Assembly (NCBI GenBank): GCA_030625905.1
Contig: DAOUQA010000044.1
Coordinates: 1-13,070, forward strand
Reading direction: 5' to 3'
Source: Kiritimatiellales bacterium
GTDB taxonomy: Bacteria; Verrucomicrobiota; Kiritimatiellia; Kiritimatiellales; Pontiellaceae
Length of the DNA stretch: 13,070 nt
Both the position numbers and the translations under genes were made by a program. This document shows positions 6,976 to 12,921 of the stretch, piece by piece (within the stretch, counting starts at the first letter, position 1; each line of letters opens with the position of its first letter). The notes below the pieces were generated by a model. That model was not told where the DNA came from and did not search any database. It saw only the letters and a list, made by a program, of their open reading frames with translations.

Positions 6976-8253
6976 ATGTCAGAAATCATCGATATATTGG
7001 CGCGGGAAATTCTCGACTCACGCGGCAACCCGACCCTCGAAGTGGATATTACCCTCGATTCCGGCGCGATCGGCCGTGCAGCCGTTCCGTCCGGCGCCTC
7101 CACCGGCGTCAACGAAGCGCTTGAGCTACGCGATGGCGACGACGCCCGCTACCTCGGGAAAGGCTGCCAGAAAGCCGTCGACAACGTAAATGACATCATT
7201 GCGCCGGAGATCATCGGTATGGATGCCATCGACCAGGTCGGCATCGACAACCTGATGCTCGAACTCGACGGCACCAAGACCAAATCCAAGCTCGGCGCCA
7301 ACGCCATGCTGGGCGTTTCCCTCGCGGCGGCCCACGCCGCGGCCGATGAACTCGGCATCCCGCTGTTCCGTTACATCGGCGGCACCAATGCGAAAGCCCT
7401 GCCGGTTCCGATGATGAACATCATCAACGGCGGCTCGCACTCCGACGCTCCGATTGCGTTCCAGGAATTCATGATCCGCCCGATCGGCGCATCGTCCTTC
7501 AAGGAAGGCCTGCGTTGCGGCGCGGAAGTATTCCACGCGCTGAAAGCCATCATTAAAGGCAAGGGTCTCAGCACTGCCGTCGGCGACGAAGGCGGTTTTG
7601 CCCCCAACCTTTCCGGCGGCACCGAGGAAGCCCTCGATTCCATCATGCAGGCCATCAAGGATGCCGGATACGAGCCGGGCAAGGATGTTACCATTGCCCT
7701 CGACTGCGCGGCCTCCGAATTTTTCGAAGACGGGGTCTACAACTATGCCAAGTTTGAAGGCGAAGGCGGTGCAAAGCGCTCTTCCGCCGAACAGAGCGAC
7801 TACCTCGCCGAACTCATCGGAAAGTACCCGATCGACTCCATCGAAGATGGCATGGACGAACAGGACTGGGATGGCTGGAAGATCCTCAACGACAATATTG
7901 GCGATCGTTGCCAGATTGTCGGCGACGACCTGTTCGTAACCAATGTGGAATTTCTGGCGCGCGGCATCAAGGAAGGCAGTGCCAACTCGATCCTCATCAA
8001 GGTCAACCAGATCGGCACGCTGACCGAAACGCTCAACGCGATCGAGATGGCCCACAAGGCCGGATTCACCGCCGTCGTTTCACACCGTTCCGGCGAAACC
8101 TCCGACACCACGATCGCGGACATCGCGGTAGCCACGAATGCGGGACAGATCAAGACCGGTTCCCTGAGCCGTTCCGACCGCATCTCCAAATACAACCAGC
8201 TGCTCCGCATCGAGGAAATGCTCGGCACCGACAGCCGCTATGGCGACGCATAA
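6976..8253 (+). CDS. eno: Enolase (phosphopyruvate hydratase)
   Basis: The 425-residue product converts 2-phosphoglycerate to phosphoenolpyruvate in the cytoplasm and may also join an RNA degradosome in some bacteria. All core motifs are present: SGASTG (39-44), ANAMLGVSLA (108-117), GDEGGFAPNL (203-212) with the proton-donor Glu 205, metal ligands Asp 243, Glu 290 (SIEDGMDE) and Asp 317 (VGDDLFVTN), base Lys 342 (LIKVNQIGTL), the SHRSGET loop (369-375) and Lys 393 (IKTGSLSRSDR). Length and motif spacing are normal. The start is fixed by AAGGAG 7 bases upstream. It has its own promoter and a strong terminator, so it is probably monocistronic and highly expressed. Downstream ftsB is a recurrent neighbour of eno in bacteria. 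Confidence 0.98.
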   Translation: MSEIIDILAREILDSRGNPTLEVDITLDSGAIGRAAVPSGASTGVNEALELRDGDDARYLGKGCQKAVDNVNDIIAPEIIGMDAIDQVGIDNLMLELDGTKTKSKLGANAMLGVSLAAAHAAADELGIPLFRYIGGTNAKALPVPMMNIINGGSHSDAPIAFQEFMIRPIGASSFKEGLRCGAEVFHALKAIIKGKGLSTAVGDEGGFAPNLSGGTEEALDSIMQAIKDAGYEPGKDVTIALDCAASEFFEDGVYNYAKFEGEGGAKRSSAEQSDYLAELIGKYPIDSIEDGMDEQDWDGWKILNDNIGDRCQIVGDDLFVTNVEFLARGIKEGSANSILIKVNQIGTLTETLNAIEMAHKAGFTAVVSHRSGETSDTTIADIAVATNAGQIKTGSLSRSDRISKYNQLLRIEEMLGTDSRYGDA

Positions 8254-8275
8254 TCAACGTATAATGCGTTTGATG

Positions 8276-8307
8276 AAAAGGCGGCCTCCGGGTCGCCTTT
8301 TTTGTTT
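8276..8307 (+). terminator. Intrinsic terminator of eno
   Basis: An 11-bp stem is formed by 8276-8286 (AAAAGGCGGCC) and 8291-8301 (GGTCGCCTTTT), with one G-T wobble and a TCCG tetraloop. A T-rich run follows. It begins 22 bp after the eno stop codon and is the cleanest rho-independent terminator in the window. Confidence 0.92.
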
Positions 8308-8335
8308 TCATTGCACAGAGAGTCATAAAACAGCC

Positions 8336-8363
8336 TTGTCGATTTGGAGATTCCCGCTATATT
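8336..8363 (+). promoter_or_regulatory. Candidate promoter for ftsB
   Basis: TTGTCG (8336-8341) and TATATT (8358-8363) are 16 bases apart, downstream of the eno terminator. Transcription would start near 8370, leaving a leader of about 18 nt. No Shine-Dalgarno is visible in CAACACGAACAACATACTC. Confidence 0.45.
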
Positions 8364-8387
8364 CCAGCCAACACGAACAACATACTC

Positions 8388-8696
8388 ATGCAACAGACGG
8401 AAAAATACTGGAATTTGATTAACCGCATTGTGCTGATCGCCGTTGGCATTATGGCCGCCGTTGGTGTTGTGCTGGCCTTCACCCCCAAAGTAAAGCAAAT
8501 GCATGACTACCAGAATATCGTAGATAACAAGCAGCAGCGGATTGATATCGCTGTTTCTACAGTGCAAGAAACCAAGGACAATATCCGACGCTTCAAAAAC
8601 GACCCCGACTTTGTGGAGAAAGTAGCGCACGAAGTCGGCTACGCCCACAAAGACGAAACTATTTTCCGCTTCCGCGAAGAAACCGGAACATACTGA
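8388..8696 (+). CDS. ftsB: FtsB/DivIC-type septum formation initiator protein
   Basis: The 102-residue product has the FtsB architecture: a short cytoplasmic tail (1-10), one membrane helix (about 11-31, NRIVLIAVGIMAAVGVVLAF), a coiled coil (about 37-70, VKQMHDYQNIVDNKQQRIDI onward), then NDPDFVEKVAHEVGYAHKDE and TIFRF. The last part matches the DPxxVExxARExLGYxxxxExxxRF signature of the FtsB/DivIC family. The protein would bridge FtsL and FtsQ in the divisome at the inner membrane. Position directly after eno supports the call, as eno-ftsB adjacency recurs across bacteria. The ATG at 8388 gives the expected short cytoplasmic tail. The stop codon overlaps the first base triplet of an inverted repeat in the following spacer. 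Confidence 0.88.
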   Translation: MQQTEKYWNLINRIVLIAVGIMAAVGVVLAFTPKVKQMHDYQNIVDNKQQRIDIAVSTVQETKDNIRRFKNDPDFVEKVAHEVGYAHKDETIFRFREETGTY

Positions 8697-8791
8697 TTTT
8701 TGATTTGCGAATTTTGATTTTCGGATGGGCGTCGCCCATGCCCTTTTAAAAGAAAGCCGTCGGAGACCCAAGAATCAGCGATCAAAAATCA
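8694..8791 (+). repeat. Inverted-repeat-flanked spacer element between ftsB and thiD
   Basis: TGATTTTTGAT (8694-8704) and its perfect reverse complement ATCAAAAATCA (8781-8791) flank the element. Inside are a direct TTTTGATTT pair (8698-8706, 8713-8721), a palindrome ATGGGCGTCGCCCAT (8725-8739) with 7-bp arms around one base, and GTCGGAGACCC (8759-8769), which resembles the palindromes found after thiD. The arrangement suggests a small repeat element rather than a promoter. No TPP riboswitch core was recognised. Confidence 0.55.
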
Positions 8792-8821
8792 ACAGCCAAA
8801 AATCCCGCACCCTCCTCCCCC

Positions 8822-9712
8822 ATCGCCTGGGCGATTGCCGGTTCCGACTCCGGCGGTGGGGCGGGCATTCAGGCCGACCTGAAGGTGATGAATGCTTTCG
8901 GTGTACACGGTTGCACCGCCATCACCGCCCTCACGGCGCAAAACACGCTTGGCGTCCAATCCTCGGAACCCGTTTCCGCAACCATGCTCCGCGCGCAACT
9001 CCAAGCGCTGGAAACCGATCTTCCGCCCGCCGTGATCAAGACGGGAATGTTGGGAAGCGTAGGTTCCTGCAAAATCATTGCTGAGTTTTTGGAACGATAC
9101 GGGATACGGGATGCGGGATGTGGAAAGAAAGGCTCTGGATCAGTGGTAAAGCCTCTTCTCGTCTGCGATCCCGTACTCAAGTCCACCTCTGGCACCGGTC
9201 TGCTCGACCCCGAAGCGCTTGATCTCTTGATCCATGGAGTTTTCCCGCACGTTGGAATCCTTACGCCAAACCTTCCGGAGGCTGAGATCATCCTCGGGGG
9301 AAACTTTCACAGGGTGGAAAACGCCGCCGAGGAAATACTGGAACTGGGCGTGGGTTCGGTGCTGATCAAGGGTGGCCATGCAGAAGGCGATGAGTGCCGC
9401 GACTACTGGACGGACGGAACGCAATCGCTCTGGTTGTCGAGCCCGCGCATTGAAACCGCCGCCACGCACGGCACCGGATGCATTCTTTCCTCCGCCATCG
9501 CCTCGGCCATTGCACTTGGGCAGAACATGCCCGAAGCCATTGCCACCGCGAAAACGTTCTTGAACCAATGCCTGAAATCGCCCGCCAATATCGGGGCCGG
9601 CCCTGGTCCCATGCGCATTGAACCCTTTCGAAACGCGGAGGAAGATCGGCCAATCGTTGTAGGTGGGGTCGGCGACCCCGCCATCGCGCGCAAAGTAGGA
9701 TCGACCAAATAG
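8822..9712 (+). CDS. thiD: Hydroxymethylpyrimidine/phosphomethylpyrimidine kinase, start codon unclear
   Basis: The product phosphorylates HMP and HMP-P for thiamine pyrophosphate synthesis (ribokinase fold, cytoplasm). The motif GSDSGGGAGIQADLK lies at 8840-8884, AVIKTGMLGSV follows, then CDPVLKSTSG, LTPNLPEAE, VLIKGGH and THGTGCILS, with catalytic Cys at 9479-9481. The frame is open from 8750 but has no ATG, GTG, TTG or CTG before the conserved motif. The first is GTG 8885, which would delete the substrate-binding motif. The coordinate given is the ATC at 8822, which would begin just ahead of the first beta strand; ATC 8774 or ATT 8834 are alternatives. An insertion of roughly 16 residues relative to E. 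coli ThiD follows LERYG (about 9096-9145) and begins with a heptanucleotide repeat. The last 20 or so residues (RPIVVGGVGDPAIARKVGSTK) overlap a palindromic repeat. Family identity is certain; the start and full activity are not. Confidence 0.85.
   Translation: MAWAIAGSDSGGGAGIQADLKVMNAFGVHGCTAITALTAQNTLGVQSSEPVSATMLRAQLQALETDLPPAVIKTGMLGSVGSCKIIAEFLERYGIRDAGCGKKGSGSVVKPLLVCDPVLKSTSGTGLLDPEALDLLIHGVFPHVGILTPNLPEAEIILGGNFHRVENAAEEILELGVGSVLIKGGHAEGDECRDYWTDGTQSLWLSSPRIETAATHGTGCILSSAIASAIALGQNMPEAIATAKTFLNQCLKSPANIGAGPGPMRIEPFRNAEEDRPIVVGGVGDPAIARKVGSTK
9096..9123 (+). repeat. Four-unit heptanucleotide tandem repeat inside thiD
   Basis: Units GATACGG (9096-9102), GATACGG (9103-9109), GATGCGG (9110-9116) and GATGTGG (9117-9123) follow head to tail. 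They encode the start of a Gly-rich insertion in ThiD. Seven is not a multiple of three, so gain or loss of one unit would shift the frame. Confidence 0.85.
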
Positions 9713-9743
9713 GATTATCCGGGGTCGGCGACCCCGGCTACAA
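9657..9743. repeat. Inverted pair of identical REP-like palindromes between thiD and hexokinase
   Basis: GGGGTCGGCGACCCC occurs at 9665-9679 and again at 9721-9735; each copy has perfect 6-bp arms around GGC. The flanks extend the outer symmetry: TTGTAG (9657-9662) before the first copy and CTACAA (9738-9743) after the second, so the pair forms larger inverted arms of about 23 nt with two mismatches. The first copy lies inside the 3' end of thiD. The outer edge of the second abuts the hexokinase stop codon (9744-9746). It probably acts as a bidirectional transcription block between convergent genes; that role is inferred. Confidence 0.8.
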
Positions 9744-11036
9744 TCACTGGAACGTCGTAAGCCCGGCAATGGCCGCGCCGACAACGGGGGCATCGTCGAC
9801 CTGGATGCAGCGGATGTGCAGCCCGCGCGCATTAAGCAATTCCCCCAGATAGGCTTGCACCTTGTCGGCCAGTTGGTAGGTTTTGTAATAGGTGGAACCG
9901 TCGATATTGACGCACACCGGCCGCTGTGGATCTTGCCCGGCTCCGCCTTTCACCACGGCGGCGGTAATGTTTACCGCGGTCAGTAGCGCGGCGCGGTCAA
10001 CCACCGCCATGAAAACGGTCTTCATGGTTTCGCGGTCGGCGGCATCGAATGCCTCGGAGCCGAGTACACCGATATCGCCACCGTTATCCATTGCGAGATT
10101 GTCGATGTGGATGGTTGAAAGATCCTTCATGATGGAGAGAGCCGCGCCACCTCCATCGGAAAAGACGCCCTCGGATGCCAAGGCTTGAAGTAGTTCCAAC
10201 GCGAGCAATCCCATATAGGCGCCGGAAATAGCCTTCTCGAAGACATGCCCTCCGGGATTTTCGCTGCGGGTGTCTAACTGTAGGTCGAGGGATCCCCGTT
10301 TGAATGCGGAAAACCCGCCTGATTCAACATTGATGACCTGTGCGCCCTCGCCCAGATAGCCGTCAAGCTTACCAATGTTTTCATTGCGCTCAACGTAGGC
10401 GGTATTGGTCCCGGTGCCAAGAATGAAGCCAGCATAGGAGGAGGCATTAAAAGCCAACCCCTGCCCCATTCCCGCTAATAGTGCGGCGACGGTATCGTTC
10501 AGGATGACGACCTGCTTGCCGAAAATGCCGCGTTCTTCCAGCACACCGAGCAACCCGGCTCCAATAGGCGCCCCGACCAGTTCAGGGATCTTGATCTCTT
10601 TGGTCCAATGCAACAGGCGTCCGTCAAAATCCGGAAGAATAGCGGCTGGATAGGAGAAACAAAAACCGATCTGCCGGAATTCGTCCTTCAACGGCACCAA
10701 CGCATCCGCGAGCACGGAGTAGAACTCGGAGGCCGTCAGCTCGCGGTCGCGGCCGGGCATGGGCTGCTTGCTGAAACCCGAAAGCTGGATATCGCCCTGT
10801 CCATCGAATCGGGCAATGCAAACCCGCAGGTTGGTTCCGCCCACATCGATCACCGCCACGGGCGTGTCGGCGGGAACTTGCCCATCTGCACCCACATAGG
10901 AGGGGATCATCGCCAGCGAGCTGGCCTCGCCGTTCAGCCCCTTCTCCATCTCGTCCAGGAAACGATCGATCAGACCATCGGCATCATAGGCCTCGGCCGA
11001 GACCATCTGTTCTTTGAGCCAACCGTTGATATCCAT
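9744..11036 (-). CDS. Eukaryotic-type hexokinase (hexokinase family, not bacterial ROK/Glk)
   Basis: The 430-residue product phosphorylates glucose or another hexose with ATP. It follows the hexokinase_1/hexokinase_2 plan: DVGGTNLRV (64-72, phosphate 1), GFCFSYPA (124-131), WTKEIKIPELVG (144-155), catalytic Asp 181 in VILNDTVAALLAG, GFILGTGTNTAYVE (203-216, phosphate 2), INVESGGFSAF (235-245, in place of the usual INxEWGAF), ENPGGHVFEKAISGAYMG (259-276, compare NPGxQxFEKMISGxYLGE), VNIDGSTYYKTY and, near the end, DDAPVVGAAIAG (adenosine site). Similar enzymes occur in some Bacteroidetes, spirochaetes and PVC bacteria. AAAGGG lies 6 bases before the ATG. It follows the DUF481 gene by 12 bp and is probably the last gene of the rlmH operon. 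Sugar specificity cannot be told from sequence by eye. Confidence 0.88.
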   Translation of the reverse strand: MDINGWLKEQMVSAEAYDADGLIDRFLDEMEKGLNGEASSLAMIPSYVGADGQVPADTPVAVIDVGGTNLRVCIARFDGQGDIQLSGFSKQPMPGRDRELTASEFYSVLADALVPLKDEFRQIGFCFSYPAAILPDFDGRLLHWTKEIKIPELVGAPIGAGLLGVLEERGIFGKQVVILNDTVAALLAGMGQGLAFNASSYAGFILGTGTNTAYVERNENIGKLDGYLGEGAQVINVESGGFSAFKRGSLDLQLDTRSENPGGHVFEKAISGAYMGLLALELLQALASEGVFSDGGGAALSIMKDLSTIHIDNLAMDNGGDIGVLGSEAFDAADRETMKTVFMAVVDRAALLTAVNITAAVVKGGAGQDPQRPVCVNIDGSTYYKTYQLADKVQAYLGELLNARGLHIRCIQVDDAPVVGAAIAGLTTFQ

Positions 11037-11048
11037 TTGCTTCCCTTT

Positions 11049-12356
11049 CTAAAAATCGTAGGCGAGGCTGACGATGAGCTGGTAGTCGTCTTGCTTCGGG
11101 AAGACAGGAGTCCCCCCATCATCGATCGGCGTTGGCTTTTCGATGCGATCCCAAATGATCGAGACATCAAGGTCGAGATCGCCGATCAGGTCGAACGAAA
11201 TGGTGCCGAGCATGTGGTGGGTGTATTGCCCGTTGGCCTCGTTGAGCAAACGCATGGAATAGTCGTAGAGGATGTCGATGTCGCCGGTTAGTTCATAATC
11301 AAATTTAGTACCTGCAGTAAAGAAGGGCGAATCAGACGAGGCGGGATCGCCCAACTGCACCGATTCGAAACGTAGTTCCTGATAGCCCAAGCCAGCATTG
11401 ATGGTCCACTCGGTTCGCGGGGTGCGGATGAAGTCGTAACCAAATCCGGTGGAGGCGGAATACTGCCCGCCAATGTTGGAAAATGGATCCCGGTAGTATT
11501 CCGCTTCCAGCGTCTTCCAGTAGAAACGCGCGGTAAAGAACCAGTCGAAGTAGCCGGAGATGCGCTGGTTGTCTGCGGTCTTGTCGCTGGTCGCGGGATC
11601 GCCGCCAGTCGCCTCGCTATAGTTGGCGAGATAGTCGGCATTGAAACGGGTGCGGGCGGTTCGCCGTTTAAGGTTTGCCATGACGGTGGCATCGACCGTT
11701 TCCGTATTTCCACCGCGCGCATTGGCCCCGATCGATGCCGAGCCCGCCCAATAATCCCGCTCGCGTTGCTTTCCGCCCGCAATGGAGATCACCCGCTCGC
11801 GCGGAATGCTCACTTCGTGTTCGCTGCGGACTAGTTTAACCTGGTCGCCCTTGATCACCAGCACCCCGCGCAGGATGGAGGTGTCGCGGTGGCCGCCGTC
11901 TCCCTCAAGGAACACGGATTTCATGGCCCGGGTCCGCAGTTGCTTGACATCATCGAAGTCAAACTCCTGCAGCCCCATCTCATCGCTATCAAACTCCAGC
12001 GTAAAATCATACATCACCTTAAAGTCGCCCTTCAGCCATTCGCCCGAGGTGAGTTGCAACCAGTCGAATTCGCTATCGGCGGGCGGCGCGAAGGCCTCCC
12101 ACGGATCAATCTTCTTTGGAGCTTCCGTACTCTTTTTGGCTTCTGCCTGGCGGGCGATCTCCGCCTCCTCTACCGCTTCAGCGGCCCGGGTCTCTTTCGA
12201 GGGTGCGGTATCCTTTTCAACTACCATGGCCTCCACAGCCTCCGCAACCTTTACATCATTCGTCGCCAAGGTATCATCCACGACCTTCACCTCGTTCGTA
12301 GCCACCGCAAAAGCCATCCCTGCGCTCAATAACCAGCAAAATAAAACTCTCATCAT
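11049..12356 (-). CDS. DUF481-family outer-membrane beta-barrel protein with acidic linker
   Basis: The 435-residue product has a signal peptide (MMRVLFCWLLSAGMAFA) and would sit in the outer membrane. Residues about 18-90 are a low-complexity Glu/Ala/Lys/Val-rich linker with an imperfect internal repeat (TNEVKVV at 20-26, TNDVKVA at 32-38). Residues about 97-195 hold two beta-rich stretches starting WLQLTSGEWLKGDF and ILRGVLVIKGDQVKLV, small barrel-like modules often found before DUF481. Residues about 204-435 match DUF481 (YdiY-like): WAGSASIGANARGGNTETVD, alternating aromatic strands, NAGLGYQELRF, and a terminal LIVSLAYDF. A C-terminal Phe fits recognition by the BAM complex. It starts 14 bp after rlmH and ends 12 bp before hexokinase. 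The function of DUF481 proteins is poorly known; E. coli YdiY is acid-induced. The next codon is also ATG, so the start could be 12353. Confidence 0.85.
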   Translation of the reverse strand: MMRVLFCWLLSAGMAFAVATNEVKVVDDTLATNDVKVAEAVEAMVVEKDTAPSKETRAAEAVEEAEIARQAEAKKSTEAPKKIDPWEAFAPPADSEFDWLQLTSGEWLKGDFKVMYDFTLEFDSDEMGLQEFDFDDVKQLRTRAMKSVFLEGDGGHRDTSILRGVLVIKGDQVKLVRSEHEVSIPRERVISIAGGKQRERDYWAGSASIGANARGGNTETVDATVMANLKRRTARTRFNADYLANYSEATGGDPATSDKTADNQRISGYFDWFFTARFYWKTLEAEYYRDPFSNIGGQYSASTGFGYDFIRTPRTEWTINAGLGYQELRFESVQLGDPASSDSPFFTAGTKFDYELTGDIDILYDYSMRLLNEANGQYTHHMLGTISFDLIGDLDLDVSIIWDRIEKPTPIDDGGTPVFPKQDDYQLIVSLAYDF

Positions 12357-12370
12357 TCCAATTTCCTATT

Positions 12371-12853
12371 CTATTCGTTGTGGTACGGATGCCCCTCCAC
12401 CACCGTCATGGCGCGGTAGAGGGCCTCCAGTAAAACAATGCGCGCCACGCCGCCCGCCAACACCAGCGAGGAGAGCGACCAAACCGCATCCGCCCTCTCC
12501 CGCACCGATCCGGCAAGACCCAGCGCACCACCAATCACCACCACCATTCGCCGTTTTCCGGCCATTGGCCCCCCGCCTTGGCGCGAGGCCTTCACCAACT
12601 CCGCCACCTCCAAGGTTTGGATCTTTTGACCCCGCTCGTCGCAGGCAACCAGATAGTCGCCCTCCTTCAGCAGCTTGAAGATCCGCTTCACCTCGGCCTG
12701 TTTCGTCTGCTCCGATGCGCGCGACGAGATCTTTTCGTCCTTATACTCCAACACCTCGACGCAAAAGCCCTTCAGGCGCTTTGCATACTCCTCCTGCGCC
12801 GCGGCCAGTGCCTTCGGCTTAATCCTTCCCGGCAATAGCACGCAAATTTTCAT
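12371..12853 (-). CDS. rlmH: 23S rRNA (pseudouridine1915-N3)-methyltransferase RlmH
   Basis: The 160-residue product from ATG 12853 is a SPOUT-class methyltransferase that modifies pseudouridine 1915 in helix 69 of 23S rRNA on assembled 70S ribosomes, using SAM. Motifs: MKICVLLPGRIK (1-12), YAKRL (23-27), CDERG (71-75, usually LDERG), VVIGGALGL (105-113, usually FVIGGAxGL), WSLSSLVLAGGVARIVLLEALYRA (125-148) forming the trefoil-knot SAM site, and the C-terminal GHPYHNE (154-160), which carries the conserved PYH. An ATG 11 codons upstream would add residues outside the family pattern, so the shorter form was chosen. Family length is about 155-160. It appears to head an operon with the DUF481 and hexokinase genes. 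There is no Shine-Dalgarno. Confidence 0.95.
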   Translation of the reverse strand: MKICVLLPGRIKPKALAAAQEEYAKRLKGFCVEVLEYKDEKISSRASEQTKQAEVKRIFKLLKEGDYLVACDERGQKIQTLEVAELVKASRQGGGPMAGKRRMVVVIGGALGLAGSVRERADAVWSLSSLVLAGGVARIVLLEALYRAMTVVEGHPYHNE

Positions 12854-12859
12854 GCACCG

Positions 12860-12887
12860 GTTATAGAGGAAATGAATGGCCCGCAAA
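12860..12887 (-). promoter_or_regulatory. Candidate promoter for the rlmH operon
   Basis: On the minus strand TTTGCG (12887-12882) and TATAAC (12865-12860) are 16 bases apart. TATAAC ends 6 bases before the rlmH ATG, which would place transcription start at or next to the ATG, so the mRNA may be leaderless. The lack of a Shine-Dalgarno fits this, but the -35 match is weak. Confidence 0.3.
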
Positions 12888-12921
12888 AGAAATAATCAAC
12901 GCGGGCAACAGGATGTGGCGG

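Noticed and set aside
7126..8055. Long antisense open frame inside eno
   Set aside because: Shadow ORF created by the codon bias of a conserved gene; no independent evidence of coding.
8697..8821. TPP riboswitch upstream of thiD
   Set aside because: No CUGAGA core or downstream ACCUGA element was found; the spacer is explained better by repeats.
8725..9084. Open frame from ATG 8725 that could supply a start for thiD
   Set aside because: It is in a different frame from the ThiD motifs, and its translation (ESRRRPKNQRSKINSQKS) is what the repeat element yields. It would need a +1 shift near 8817-8821, which cannot be established here.
12879..12906. GCCCGC/GCGGC pairing between the right-edge gene and rlmH as a terminator
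   Set aside because: The stem is only 6 bp with a 16-nt loop and no U-tract follows on the minus strand.
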